Part shown: in pieces, positions 27,747 through 37,758 of the stretch
Layout of the letters: every line of letters begins with the position of its first letter
How positions within the stretch are numbered: the stretch's first letter is position 1
DNA from: Legionella donaldsonii
GTDB taxonomy: Bacteria; Pseudomonadota; Gammaproteobacteria; Legionellales; Legionellaceae
Direction: 5' to 3'
Assembly: GCF_900452385.1 (NCBI RefSeq)
Contig: NZ_UGOA01000001.1
Coordinates: 2,737,501-2,801,500, forward strand
Length of the DNA stretch: 64,000 bases
Notes under the pieces: generated by a model
The model's input: the letters and a program-made list of their open reading frames with translations, nothing else
What the model was told of the DNA's origin: nothing
Database searches by the model: none
Translations under genes and position numbers: made by a program

Positions 27747-28205
27747 ATGATGCCTGAATATAATATTCGACTTTTATGGGAACGCGGAGCGGAAGATTTT
27801 AACTATCAAACCTATAGTCGCAAACATACCGTATTTTTTTATGGCGGACCAAAACTCGAAGTCAATTCGTCGCCCCATTTTATGCGTAATCCCCAATTTC
27901 ATTGCCCGGAAGAGTTACTGACCGCCTCTCTGTCAAGTTGTTTTCTCCTTACTTTTTTATCTCTTTGTGCCAAAGAAGGCTATACTGTCGATAGCTATTC
28001 TGATCGAGCTACTTGCACTATTGATGAAATTAATCATACCGTTTCACATATTGTTCTCTCTCCCATCGTGTCTTTCAAAAAAGAAAAGACACCGGACAAA
28101 AAAGCAATGGAGAAACTTTTTGAGACAACACACAGTCTTTGCTTTATTGCCAATTCACTTAAATCAAGCATTACGATAAAAGCCAAATTTGCAGATGAAG
28201 AATAG
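27747..28205 (+). CDS. OsmC/Ohr-family protein
   Basis: 152 aa. OsmC fold with the two redox cysteines in LSSCFLLTFL (~residue 70) and HSLCFIANSL (~130), used to reduce organic hydroperoxides. The first residues MMPEY give two close ATG choices (27747, 27750). Placed between two P-type ATPases on the same strand, probably in the same stress unit. Confidence 0.88.
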   Translation: MMPEYNIRLLWERGAEDFNYQTYSRKHTVFFYGGPKLEVNSSPHFMRNPQFHCPEELLTASLSSCFLLTFLSLCAKEGYTVDSYSDRATCTIDEINHTVSHIVLSPIVSFKKEKTPDKKAMEKLFETTHSLCFIANSLKSSITIKAKFADEE

Positions 28206-28280
28206 ACCTCTTCGGAAACTTGCTACGGAGGAGAAGTCTAATAGATAACATCAAGTAGCTCTATTCCTTAGGATCCAATC

Positions 28281-30851
28281 ATGGAAAAGGACTTAAAAAA
28301 AATATTAGTACTCCAACCTTCTCAAGCGTTACAAGACTTGCAAAGCTCTTTACGAGGGTTAACGTCCGTTGAGGCTAAAAAACGTGTTAAAAAGTATGGA
28401 GCAAATAAAATTGCTACCCAACATCGCTCGCATATTTTAGAAGCCCTTTCCCATTCAACGAATCCCTTAGTCATTATATTAATCATTGCTGCATTGATCT
28501 CATTTTTCACGGGTAGTCCAATTAACGCCGCTATCATTCTTATCGTCGTGAGTATTAGTATTGGCCTCGACTTTTTTCAAACTCATCGTTCCCTGATAGC
28601 AGCAGAAAAATTACAACAGCACGTCGCAGTAAAAACTACGGTATTGCGAAATGGCAGTGAATGTCATTTACCTTGTGATGAATTAGTTCCGGGTGACGTT
28701 ATCTGTTTAGCCGCCGGTGATATCGTTCCCGCCGATTGTTTATTACTTGACTCCAAAGATTTACACGTACAACAAGCAGCTCTTACGGGAGAATCATTAC
28801 CTGTAGAAAAGGAGTCAACAGCGATTTCGACTATGCCTCAAAATCCTGTTGAAGCAACCAATGGAATATTTGCAGGTTCTTCTATAGTCAGCGGCAATGC
28901 TATTGCATTGGTACTAACGACAGGAAAACAAACACTGTTCGGGCAAATTGCGCAAATATTATCTGCAACACCCCCTCAAACCGAATTCGAAAAAGGCATT
29001 TTACGCTTCGGTTTTTTTATCATGAAAACCGTGATTTTCCTTATTCTTTTTGTCTTCTTAATCAATATTTACTTACATCGCCCGGCACTTGAAGCACTGT
29101 TATTTTCGATTGCTTTAGCAGTTGGGCTTACACCTGAATTTTTACCTATGATTACAACAGTCACTTTAACAGCAGGCGCTTTAAATATGGCAAAGCAACA
29201 AGTGATTGTTAAAAATCTGGCTGCCATCCAGAATTTTGGCAGTATTGATATTCTATGTTCTGATAAGACAGGCACATTAACACAGGGAGAAATGACGCTA
29301 GAGAAATATGTGGATATTTTTGGAAACAAATCAGAATACGTCTTATTGCTAGCCTACCTAAGCAGCTTGTTTAGTACAACAATAAAAAATCCTTTGGACA
29401 ATGCGCTACTTAATAAATCAGGGATCAACCCTTTAGATGCGGCTATTTTACATCATGAACATCCCGCTCAAAAAGGTTATGAAAAAATTGATGAAATTCC
29501 CTTTGATTTTGAAAGAAGACGTTCAAGTATTGTCGTTGATAAAAAGGGGATGCACCTAGTCATTACGAAAGGCGCGCCTGAAAGCATCCTTAAAATTTGC
29601 AGTAAATACAGGCTCGATGGAGAAGAGAAATCACTCAGTGAGAAAACAATAAAACAGTCTTTGCATTTTTTTCAAACTTTAAGCCGGGAAGGATATCGGG
29701 TTATAGCCATTGGCTATAGACCTGCAAAGAAAGAAAGCTATGGGGTAAGGGATGAAAAGGACTTGATTTTAGCTGGTTTTTTAGCTTTCCTGGATCCTCC
29801 TTGGGAAGATGCCAGAGAGACTATTGCCGAACTCAGGCAAGCAGGTGTAAAGATAAAAATATTGACAGGCGATAATGAGCTGGTTACCCAGCATATTTGC
29901 AATGAGGTTGGCCTTTTAACTAAAAAAATGCTGACTGGTGAGCAAATAGAAGAAATGTCTGATCTTGCCTTAGCAAAAACTGCAGAAGAAATTGAAATTT
30001 TTGCACGGGTATCTCCCCATCAAAAACAACGCATTATTCAAGTGCTTCGTGCAAAAGGACATGTTGTAGGATACCTGGGAGACGGCATCAACGATGCTCC
30101 TTCACTTCATAGTGCAGATGTAGGTATTTCTGTTTCTGGCGCCGTTGATGTTGCTCGGGAAACAGCCAATATCATCTTATTAGAGCATAATTTAAAAGTG
30201 CTGTTGAAGGGCATTATGGAGGGAAGAAAATCCTTTGGGAATATTATGAAATATTTGATGATGGGAACAAGTTCTAATTTTGGCAACATGCTAAGTATGG
30301 CATTCGCCTCCCCATTCCTGCCTTATTTACCAATGAAACCCACGCAAATCCTTCTTAATAACCTCCTTTATGATATTTCACAAATCTCTATTCCCACTGA
30401 TAACGTTGACCCTAGCTTTATCAACAAACCCAAACACTGGGATATCGCCATTATACGCCGATTTATGCTTTATATTGGACCTGTTAGCTCTCTTTTTGAT
30501 TTTATTACTTTTTGGATAATGCTAAGTTATTTTAATGCCTCAGAATCGTTATTCCAGACAGGTTGGTTTGTAGAATCGTTAGCGACTCAAACACTCGTAA
30601 TTTTTGTCATTCGTACGATTAAATCACCGTTTAAAAGTAAACCAAGTCTTGCCTTAACACTTACCGTGTTAATGGTCGTAACCGTTAGCATCCTCTTACC
30701 ATTTAGCCCTTTGGCATCTGCATTAGGATTTGTTCCACTTCCGATCTCTTTCTTTTTCTTTCTAACACTGGCCACAATCGGTTATTTGTATTTGGTCGAA
30801 GTGATTAAGAATAAATTAATGGGGCGATGGCAGCAAACCGGTCGATCCTGA
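28281..30851 (+). CDS. mgtA: MgtA-like magnesium P-type ATPase
   Basis: 856 aa. P3B features: LTGESLPVEKES, phosphorylation CSDKTGTLTQGEM, GDGINDAPSLHSADV, and near the C-terminus the MgtA-specific LPYLPMKPTQILLNNLLYD followed by SIPTDNVDP. It imports Mg2+ across the inner membrane. No recognisable Mg2+-sensing leader in the 75-nt spacer. It ends convergently toward the synthetase/acetyltransferase gene. Confidence 0.88.
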   Translation: MEKDLKKILVLQPSQALQDLQSSLRGLTSVEAKKRVKKYGANKIATQHRSHILEALSHSTNPLVIILIIAALISFFTGSPINAAIILIVVSISIGLDFFQTHRSLIAAEKLQQHVAVKTTVLRNGSECHLPCDELVPGDVICLAAGDIVPADCLLLDSKDLHVQQAALTGESLPVEKESTAISTMPQNPVEATNGIFAGSSIVSGNAIALVLTTGKQTLFGQIAQILSATPPQTEFEKGILRFGFFIMKTVIFLILFVFLINIYLHRPALEALLFSIALAVGLTPEFLPMITTVTLTAGALNMAKQQVIVKNLAAIQNFGSIDILCSDKTGTLTQGEMTLEKYVDIFGNKSEYVLLLAYLSSLFSTTIKNPLDNALLNKSGINPLDAAILHHEHPAQKGYEKIDEIPFDFERRRSSIVVDKKGMHLVITKGAPESILKICSKYRLDGEEKSLSEKTIKQSLHFFQTLSREGYRVIAIGYRPAKKESYGVRDEKDLILAGFLAFLDPPWEDARETIAELRQAGVKIKILTGDNELVTQHICNEVGLLTKKMLTGEQIEEMSDLALAKTAEEIEIFARVSPHQKQRIIQVLRAKGHVVGYLGDGINDAPSLHSADVGISVSGAVDVARETANIILLEHNLKVLLKGIMEGRKSFGNIMKYLMMGTSSNFGNMLSMAFASPFLPYLPMKPTQILLNNLLYDISQISIPTDNVDPSFINKPKHWDIAIIRRFMLYIGPVSSLFDFITFWIMLSYFNASESLFQTGWFVESLATQTLVIFVIRTIKSPFKSKPSLALTLTVLMVVTVSILLPFSPLASALGFVPLPISFFFFLTLATIGYLYLVEVIKNKLMGRWQQTGRS

Positions 30852-30880
30852 CATTTAACCTTTCTAAATGCTGCCTTCAA

Positions 30881-30894
30881 TCTCTCTTGAGAGA
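30881..30894. terminator. Weak hairpin between convergent genes
   Basis: TCTCTC-TT-GAGAGA between the mgtA-like stop and the converging synthetase stop. It has a 2-nt loop and no T-run, so termination is only a possibility. Confidence 0.25.
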
Positions 30895-30918
30895 GCCCTA
30901 ATAGGCTTTAGTAATCAA

Positions 30919-33594
30919 TCAAAACAATACCTTTCTAGCCAATAAAAGGGCGGGATCTTCCTTTGCAGGTTTTATTGAAAAACCTAAACTGTTTGCTAAA
31001 GCGAGCATAGGCTGATTGGCTGACATGATGATACCTTCCATGTTCTTTAAATTCTTGGTTCTAGCAACAGACATTAAACTTGTCATCAAGTGACTTCCGA
31101 TGCCTTTATTTTGCCATTTATCTGCTGTCACCAAAGCAAATTCACAGTAGTTAAGATCAGGATAAACATAATAATAAGCAATTCCGATAATAGACTCTCG
31201 CCCTTTATTTTGAATAACCGCCACCATAGCCATTTCCCGATCATAATCAATTTGTGCTGTTCTCTTAAGCATTTCAGGCGTTAACTCTCGCAACGCCCCT
31301 ATGAAACGAAAATATTTCGCTTCTGAAGAAAGATGGCGAATAAAATTTTGTTCTAATTTGGCATCCTCAGGCCTGATAGGTCTAATTAAAACCGCTGTCC
31401 CATCAGCTAATTGCCAATGTGAAATTAAATGAGACGGATAGGGATGAATAGCAAGATGGCTATAGGGGATGAAGGATGTTTCAAAATTAATAACAATACG
31501 CGCATCTACCGCGACAACTTCCTTATCATTAACAATTAACGGATTAATGTCCATTTCTTCAATTTGCGGTAACTCACAAACCATTTCAGAAACACGTAAT
31601 AACAACGCTTCAATAGCAGTAATATTCACAGCGGGTTTATTGCGAAATTCTCCCAGCAGTTTTGCAATCCGTGTACGAGCAATCAAATTTTTAATTAGAT
31701 AGTTGTTTAAAGGTGGCAAAGCAATCGCTCGGTCTTGCATAATTTCGATCAAACTGCCTCCTGCTCCAAAATTAATCGTTGGTCCAAATACAGGATCTTT
31801 TATAACACCGACCATTAATTCACGATCATTAGAGGTTTTATACATTGGTTCTACAGTTACCCCGATTATTCTGGCGACGGGCATCCTTTTTTGGGCACGT
31901 TCAATTAACTGATAAAAAAAAGTTCTTACAGCCTCTGCATTAGTGATATTAAGTTGAACCCCAGAGACATCCTGCTTATGGGTAATATCTGGTGAATAGA
32001 TTTTCATAACAACAGGAAATCCCAGAGATTCTGCAGCAACTAATGCTTCGGTGGCAGTATGAGCGAGTATGGTTTGAGTGATCGGTATTCCAAAAGCGCG
32101 CAAGATTGCCTTTGATTCAGTCGTTGTAAGTATTTTTCGATGTTCGGCAACAGCACTTTCTATGATAAGTTGTGCACCACTGATATCAGGTGGGCTCTGG
32201 TAAGAGAGAGGTTCAGGCACCTGTAGTAATAATTGTTGATTATGATAATAGTTCGCCAAATAGGAAAATGCATCTACAGCCATTTCAGGGGTATTAAAAG
32301 AAGGAATTTTATGCTTTGCAAAAAAATTATTTGCTTCTTCAACCTGGGTCTTACCCATCCAGCACGTTAAAATAGGTTTCTCGCTTTGGCGAATGATTTC
32401 ACTGACTTGTTCTGCTACTCTAAGCGGCTCTGACATCGCTACGGGAATAAGAATTATTAATAACCCATCACAATTTTCATCTTTTAGACAAGCCTTAATA
32501 ACCTGCTGATAGCGCTCCGGGGTAGCATCCCCTAAAATATCAATCGGATTTCGGTGAGACCAATGGCCAGGAAGGATAGTATCAAGATAGGAAATCGTCT
32601 CATCCGTTAATTCGGATAAAGGAATATTCAGATCGGCGGCTCGATCAGCTGCCATTACCCCAGCACCGCCACCGTTAGTAATAATGGTTAATTGATTACC
32701 CTTGGCACGGCAAGAATTTGAAAAAACCTCTGCTGCTGAAAATAGTTCTTTGATGCTGTTTACTCGCACTACCCCTGCTCGGCGTAAAGCAGCATCAAAG
32801 ACATCATCTGCACCAATCATTGCGCCTGTATGAGAAATTGCAGCACGTGCCCCCTGAGAATGTCGACCCGCTTTGATAGCAATGATTGGCTTTAGCCGTG
32901 AAGCGGCACGAAGCCCACTCATAAACTTACGAGCATTCTTAATTCCCTCAATATAGAGCAAAATACAATCTGTCTTCGGATCAAGGGCTAAATAATCTAA
33001 TAACTCACCAAAACCAATATCTGCACAATTTCCCAGTGAAACCACAGTAGAAAATCCAACCTGCTCTTCAAAAGCCCAGTCTAAAATGGCTGCGCACAGA
33101 GCCCCAGATTGAGAAATGAACGCTAAGTTTCCAGATAAAACAGGACTATTTTCAAAAGTTGCATTTAAACCAATTGAAGGGCGCCTGACTCCCAAACAGT
33201 TAGGGCCAACAAAACGAATTTTAAATTGTTTTGCTAAATCAATTACAGTTTGTTCTAGCTCTTTGCCCGCTCCATTTGCTTCACCAAACCCCGCCGAGAG
33301 AATAATCGCATGGCGTACATTTTTTTCGCCACACTCAATCATTATTTGAGGCACTACAGCAGCAGGGGTTACAATGACCGCAAGATCAATAGGATGATTA
33401 ATTTCTTTTATGGAAGGAAAACAGGGATTACCTCGAACTGTCTTATATTTGGGATTTACGGGAAAAATTGGCCCTGAAAAATCAGCCTGTAAATTGTCAA
33501 AGACTTTAGCGCCAACTGATGATGGCTTATCACTTGCTCCTATCACTGCAATGGAGCATGGGTTAAACATCCTATATAAAAAATGCTCTTCCAT
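30919..33594 (-). CDS. NDP-forming acyl-CoA synthetase fused to GNAT (Pat/PatZ-like)
   Basis: 891 aa from the start at 33594 (AAGGAA upstream). CoA-binding domain (IAVIGASDKPSSVG), ligase/flavodoxin-like domain (AFISQSGALCAAILDWA, SHTGAMIGADDVFDAALRRAG), ATP-grasp (FPVVMKIYSPDITHKQDVSGV, EPMYKTSNDRELMVG) and a C-terminal GNAT (~730-891, WQNKGIGSHLMTSLMS). This is the architecture of PatZ/YfiQ lysine acetyltransferases that silence acetyl-CoA synthetase; the catalytic His region SHTGAM is intact-looking, so synthetase activity is also possible. Confidence 0.88.
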   Translation of the reverse strand: MEEHFLYRMFNPCSIAVIGASDKPSSVGAKVFDNLQADFSGPIFPVNPKYKTVRGNPCFPSIKEINHPIDLAVIVTPAAVVPQIMIECGEKNVRHAIILSAGFGEANGAGKELEQTVIDLAKQFKIRFVGPNCLGVRRPSIGLNATFENSPVLSGNLAFISQSGALCAAILDWAFEEQVGFSTVVSLGNCADIGFGELLDYLALDPKTDCILLYIEGIKNARKFMSGLRAASRLKPIIAIKAGRHSQGARAAISHTGAMIGADDVFDAALRRAGVVRVNSIKELFSAAEVFSNSCRAKGNQLTIITNGGGAGVMAADRAADLNIPLSELTDETISYLDTILPGHWSHRNPIDILGDATPERYQQVIKACLKDENCDGLLIILIPVAMSEPLRVAEQVSEIIRQSEKPILTCWMGKTQVEEANNFFAKHKIPSFNTPEMAVDAFSYLANYYHNQQLLLQVPEPLSYQSPPDISGAQLIIESAVAEHRKILTTTESKAILRAFGIPITQTILAHTATEALVAAESLGFPVVMKIYSPDITHKQDVSGVQLNITNAEAVRTFFYQLIERAQKRMPVARIIGVTVEPMYKTSNDRELMVGVIKDPVFGPTINFGAGGSLIEIMQDRAIALPPLNNYLIKNLIARTRIAKLLGEFRNKPAVNITAIEALLLRVSEMVCELPQIEEMDINPLIVNDKEVVAVDARIVINFETSFIPYSHLAIHPYPSHLISHWQLADGTAVLIRPIRPEDAKLEQNFIRHLSSEAKYFRFIGALRELTPEMLKRTAQIDYDREMAMVAVIQNKGRESIIGIAYYYVYPDLNYCEFALVTADKWQNKGIGSHLMTSLMSVARTKNLKNMEGIIMSANQPMLALANSLGFSIKPAKEDPALLLARKVLF

Positions 33595-33689
33595 AAGATT
33601 CCTTATACCCAAAACCTGAAGTCAACGCCCTATGCAAACATCATAGCGCAATTCACAACCTCAGTAATTAGCGCAGTAATATTTAGTTA

Positions 33690-33706
33690 GGGCTTCAATG
33701 AAGCCC
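33690..33706 (-). terminator. Hairpin downstream of the metallo-beta-lactamase gene
   Basis: GGGCTTC-AAT-GAAGCCC, a 7-bp perfect stem 40 nt past the stop of the minus-strand beta-CASP gene. It lacks a strong T-run on that strand. Confidence 0.4.
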
Positions 33707-33745
33707 CCCATTTAATCAATTTTTAAGCACAAAAACACTCGATTC

Positions 33746-35107
33746 CTATTGGGTAAATGCTACTTTGTCCAGGTAGTTAGGGATATCACAATGCCAGCCT
33801 AATTCGTCTGTAATATGCTGTTTTAACGCGATAGACGCCTGTGGTTCTCCATGTGTTAAAAATACTTTTTTAGGTGGGCTTTTAAAATGCCTTAACCACG
33901 TTAAAATTTCCTTATAGTCAGCATGGGCGGATGCATTATTCAGGACTGCTATTTGTGCATTGATTGGGATCATCTGCCCATGGACTTTGATTGTTTGTGC
34001 ATGATGCAGTAGTTTCTCCCCCCGAGTTCCTGCGGCTTGAAAACCAGTCATTAAGATTGTATTTCGATGATCAGGTGCAATGGCTTTTAAATGATGGAGT
34101 ACTCGCCCGCCGGTCATCATACCACTCGCTGAAATAATAATTTTAGGCATGGGGTGATGGTTCAAAGCGATCGATTCTTCTACTGTTCTCACATAAGTTG
34201 CAATACGACAAACATTAAGACATTCCTCACGTGTGAACTGATGCTCATCCCTGTTATTAAGCAAGATCTCGGTTGCATCAATTGCCATAGGACTGTCAAG
34301 AAAAATCGGCAAATCAGGAATCTGTTTTTTCTTTTTAAGCTGGTATAAATAATACAATATATTTTGGGCACGCCCTACCGCAAAGGCGGGAATAAGAATT
34401 GAGCCTCCCCGTTTTATGGTTTTGTTTACAATAGCTGCGATGTCATCTTCTGGATTAGTTTTATCATGCAAACGATCACCATAAGTCGACTCAAGAATTA
34501 AATAATTAGCGTCCCGGATTATTTCTGCAGGTTTCATAATAGGGTCATGCAGACGCCCCATATCACCGCTGAATAACACCTTGATAGCTTGATTTTCCAC
34601 CTGAATGAACGAAGAGCCAAGAATATGGCCAGCACGATGCCAACTAAAACCACAATCGCTTAACAAAGGATATAATTTATTGTAATCGACTACTTCAAAT
34701 TGTTTTAACGACTCGAGTGCATCTTCTTGCGTGTATAAGGGTAATGCAGGGTGGTGTTTACTGTAACCATATTTATTCGCGCGTTTGGCATCCTCTTCTT
34801 GTAAATACCCGCTATCAGGCAACAAAATAGCGCATAACTCCTTGGTCGCTTTTGTTGCATAGATAGGCCCTGTGAATCCGTTTTTTACCAGTAGAGGTAA
34901 ATAACCACTGTGGTCGATATGGGCATGCGTAATAACTACAGCATCTAAAGAAGAAGGTTGAAAAGGTAAGGGGTTCCAATTTCTTAACCGAAGATCTTTT
35001 AATCCTTGAAACAAACCACAATCAACAAGTATTTTTTTGTTCTCTACCTCAAGTAAATACTTTGAGCCAGTCACGGTCCCTGTAGCACCTAGGAAAGTAA
35101 GCTGCAT
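33746..35107 (-). CDS. Metallo-beta-lactamase/beta-CASP RNase-like protein
   Basis: 453 aa. MBL core with FLGATGTVTGSKYLL, DCGLFQG, ITHAHIDHSGYLP (HxHxDH), LFSGDMGR, then beta-CASP (LIPAFAVGRAQNILYYL, IIISASGMMTGGRVLHHL) and C-terminal RMMBL (NASAHADY, KKVFLTHGEPQA). Members act as endo/exoribonucleases related to CPSF-73. All zinc ligands appear present. In many proteobacteria this gene travels with acyl-CoA synthetase and phosphorylase genes, as here. Divergent from the phosphorylase across 210 bp. Confidence 0.9.
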   Translation of the reverse strand: MQLTFLGATGTVTGSKYLLEVENKKILVDCGLFQGLKDLRLRNWNPLPFQPSSLDAVVITHAHIDHSGYLPLLVKNGFTGPIYATKATKELCAILLPDSGYLQEEDAKRANKYGYSKHHPALPLYTQEDALESLKQFEVVDYNKLYPLLSDCGFSWHRAGHILGSSFIQVENQAIKVLFSGDMGRLHDPIMKPAEIIRDANYLILESTYGDRLHDKTNPEDDIAAIVNKTIKRGGSILIPAFAVGRAQNILYYLYQLKKKKQIPDLPIFLDSPMAIDATEILLNNRDEHQFTREECLNVCRIATYVRTVEESIALNHHPMPKIIISASGMMTGGRVLHHLKAIAPDHRNTILMTGFQAAGTRGEKLLHHAQTIKVHGQMIPINAQIAVLNNASAHADYKEILTWLRHFKSPPKKVFLTHGEPQASIALKQHITDELGWHCDIPNYLDKVAFTQ

Positions 35108-35317
35108 TTTCCAACCCTTTGTTTTTGAATTATTAAATTATAGTGTATACATAGAGTGCTTTATTGAATTTTCAGATATGTTTATAGTAAATACCACTAT
35201 TTAGTGGCGATGACCTTAGCATTTATATTTAGCTATTAACAGCTATTTTTAAGCAATGGGATTGTGTAATTTATAATCCGTCAAAGAATCGTCCATCAAT
35301 CTAACTAAGGAAACCCA

Positions 35318-36823
35318 TTGTTGGCTAATCACTTGACCAGGCTCAAATTAGTGAGGTTAGGAATTGACTCCCTGCAAGAATTTATTGTTTTCCTGCATGT
35401 GGATTGCTTTATTTGTAAATCAGAAGGATTTGATGCCTTAACTCAAGTTGTGGTTTCCTTTAACAATACCTCCCTGGTAGCAATGGTGCATATTGTCCAA
35501 TCCGATATATTAAAAAGCTGTGAGGCCAGTTTATCAGAAAGTGCCTGGCAACGGTTAGGCGTCAAGGAAGGCGATGATATCGACTTATCACATCTCACAC
35601 CTGTTACCTCATTAAGTTTTGTCCGTTCTAAAATATATGGCAATGAACTGTCTGCCTTTGAACTTGAGGCTATCGTTAATGATGTTGTTTCCGGGAAATA
35701 TTCGAATATTCATTTAGCCAGCTTCATCACATCCTGCGCCCGCAATAATTTAAGTATTAAAGAGATCATTGATTTAACGCAGGCAATGGTGAAAACAGGG
35801 GAACAATTGCAGTGGGATTCTCCTATCATTGTTGATAAACATAGTGTTGGCGGAATTCCTGGTAACAGGACAACACCTATCGTGGTGGCAATTGTAGCCT
35901 CAGCAGGACTCATCATCCCCAAGTCCTCTTCACGTGCAATTACCTCCCCGGCTGGTACCGCCGATACGGTTGAAACCATGACCTCTGTGAATTTAACAGC
36001 AAAGAAAATAAAAGAGGTAGTGGCTCTGGAAGGCGGGTGTATGGTATGGGGCGGTTCCCTGGGTTTAAGTCCTGCGGACGATATTATTATCAAAGTTGAA
36101 CGCATGCTAGATCTTGATCCAGAAGGACAGATGATTGCTTCGGTGCTTTCAAAAAAAGCAGCTATTGGAGCCACACACGTTCTTATTGATATACCTGTTG
36201 GCCCCACAGCCAAAATCCGTTCGGAAGCCTCATTTTTACAACTTAAAGACTATTTTTCCATTGTAGGTAAAGCAATGGGGCTTCATATTTTTGCAGTAAA
36301 GACAGATGGAAACCAGCCTCTTGGCCTAGGAATTGGTCCTGCACTGGAGGCCAAAGATATTCTGGCTATTTTAGAAAATAAAGCAGAGGCGCCAACTGAT
36401 TTGAAAAACAAAGCAATTTCCCTGGCTGCAACTATCTTGGCATTCGGAAAAGGAATACCTTATAGTCAAGGGGAAGAATTAGCAAAACAGCTCTTAGAAA
36501 ACGGATCTGCGTTAAAAAAATTTTTAGCGATTTGTAACGCCCAGGGAGGATTTAAAGAACCCCCAACAGCCTCCCTCACACAGGATATTGTTGCCGTACA
36601 TGCCGGAGTGGTATCAGAAATTGATAATAGAAACCTCGCCAAAGTAGCAAAATTAGCCGGAGCGCCTTTTGATCCAGCGGCCGGAATTGAGTTTTTTGCA
36701 AAAATAGGAACCTGCGTAGAACCAGGTCAACTATTGTATCGGATCCATGCCGAATCAAGAGGAGCCTTGAACTATTCACTTTCTTACGCTCAATCAATTC
36801 CCGCTATTGTTAAAATAAAATAA
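35318..36823 (+). CDS. AMP/thymidine phosphorylase (archaeal-type long form)
   Basis: 501 aa; classical bacterial DeoA is ~440, the extra ~85 N-terminal residues match the AMP phosphorylase/type 2 thymidine phosphorylase family. Glycosyltransferase-3 motifs: VDKHSVGGIPGNRTT, SSSRAITSPAGTADT, VWGGSLGLSPADD. It splits a nucleoside or NMP with phosphate; which substrate is unresolved. Starts at TTG (35318, or the next codon) with AAGGAA 5 nt upstream. Stands beside the MBL RNase, suggesting RNA/nucleotide salvage. Confidence 0.87.
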   Translation: MLANHLTRLKLVRLGIDSLQEFIVFLHVDCFICKSEGFDALTQVVVSFNNTSLVAMVHIVQSDILKSCEASLSESAWQRLGVKEGDDIDLSHLTPVTSLSFVRSKIYGNELSAFELEAIVNDVVSGKYSNIHLASFITSCARNNLSIKEIIDLTQAMVKTGEQLQWDSPIIVDKHSVGGIPGNRTTPIVVAIVASAGLIIPKSSSRAITSPAGTADTVETMTSVNLTAKKIKEVVALEGGCMVWGGSLGLSPADDIIIKVERMLDLDPEGQMIASVLSKKAAIGATHVLIDIPVGPTAKIRSEASFLQLKDYFSIVGKAMGLHIFAVKTDGNQPLGLGIGPALEAKDILAILENKAEAPTDLKNKAISLAATILAFGKGIPYSQGEELAKQLLENGSALKKFLAICNAQGGFKEPPTASLTQDIVAVHAGVVSEIDNRNLAKVAKLAGAPFDPAAGIEFFAKIGTCVEPGQLLYRIHAESRGALNYSLSYAQSIPAIVKIK

Positions 36824-36950
36824 GAACGATTGACAATCCGATGGCAAACCGTATTATTTTTATTAAATATAAAAGTAAAAAAAACATATCATTCTAGCTA
36901 TTAGGAAAAAACTGCCCTTAACAGGAAAAAATAATTATCCAGGAGTAATT

Positions 36951-37553
36951 ATGGCAAGCTCAGAATCAATTCACGATAAAATTTCAATCGATATAATGGA
37001 TGCCATCTATAAACGACACGCTGTCCGTAATTATCTCCCCAAAAAAGTTGACTCCAGCATTATTCACAAATTGCTGGATGCGGCTGTACATGCCCCTACC
37101 GCGCTTCATGAAGAACCAAGAGCATTTGCAGTGATTCAGAATAAGGAACTATTGGATCGTTTGTCAGAGAGCGCAAAAGCTTTATTGGCTACTGAAGCGA
37201 AGAATAGCAAGTCACAACAAACAAAACATATTCTTGATGTGGCAACACAAAAAGAGTTCAGCCTATTTTATAATGCAAGTACATTAATCGTTATATACGG
37301 GACTTTTGAAGGACCCTTTATTGCAGCAGACTGCTGGTTAGCTGCCGAAAATTTAATGCTTTCAGCGCTCGCATTTGGCCTTGCGTCATGCGTCATTGGC
37401 TTTGCCGTTTCGGCCTTAAATTTGCCTGAATGGAAAGCCGAATTAGGAATTCCAGAAGGGATGACAGCGATAGCTCCAATGATTATAGGTTGGCCAGCAG
37501 AAAATACGTTGCCCTCCACTCATAAACCAACAACAATTCTCGCGTGGAAATAA
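36951..37553 (+). CDS. Nitroreductase-family protein
   Basis: 200 aa FMN-dependent oxidoreductase. AIYKRHAVRNYLPKKVD is the N-terminal FMN-phosphate motif; HAPTALHEEPRAFAVI and LASCVIGF support the fold. AGGAG precedes the ATG. The physiological substrate (quinone, nitro compound or other) cannot be told. Confidence 0.88.
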   Translation: MASSESIHDKISIDIMDAIYKRHAVRNYLPKKVDSSIIHKLLDAAVHAPTALHEEPRAFAVIQNKELLDRLSESAKALLATEAKNSKSQQTKHILDVATQKEFSLFYNASTLIVIYGTFEGPFIAADCWLAAENLMLSALAFGLASCVIGFAVSALNLPEWKAELGIPEGMTAIAPMIIGWPAENTLPSTHKPTTILAWK

Positions 37554-37561
37554 TTCAGAGA

Positions 37562-37628
37562 TATTCCCGAGCGGTAATCTCTATTCTTTAAATCGCAAGA
37601 ACTATCAAATTATTCCCGTTCGGGAATA
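37562..37628. promoter_or_regulatory. Two copies of a TATTCCCG palindrome
   Basis: Copy 1, TATTCCCG-AG-CGGTAATC (37562-37579), is imperfect; copy 2, TATTCCCG-TT-CGGGAATA (37611-37628), is perfect. Centres are 49 bp apart. An outer pair GAACTATC/GATAGTTC also surrounds copy 2. It lies just after the nitroreductase stop. A dimeric regulator site or an extended RNA hairpin are both possible. Confidence 0.45.
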
Positions 37629-37714
37629 GTTGCGAGAAGATAGTTCACAGATTAGCGTTAGTGAATGAATTGATACCAAACAATTTGGTCTTCATAATTT
37701 TTTTGAACTGACTA

Positions 37715-37749
37715 CAGATCAGGCTCGCTGGTATGGAGGGCCTGATCTG
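37715..37749. terminator. 10-bp perfect hairpin between convergent genes
   Basis: CAGATCAGGC and GCCTGATCTG enclose a 15-nt loop, 9 nt past the stop of the 127-aa gene on the minus strand and downstream of the nitroreductase on the plus strand. T-runs are weak, so it may be a bidirectional terminator or RNA-stabilising stem. Confidence 0.45.
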
Positions 37750-37758
37750 ACTTAGCAC

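Noticed and set aside
28206-28280. Possible hairpin (AGACCTCTTC / GAGAAGTCT) before the mgtA-like gene as a Mg2+ riboswitch
   Set aside because: The pairing is short and imperfect, the leader is only 75 nt, and no known Mg2+ sensor features are seen.
35710-36213. 167-aa minus-strand frame
   Set aside because: Fully antisense to the phosphorylase gene, which has clear family motifs; the frame is a shadow.
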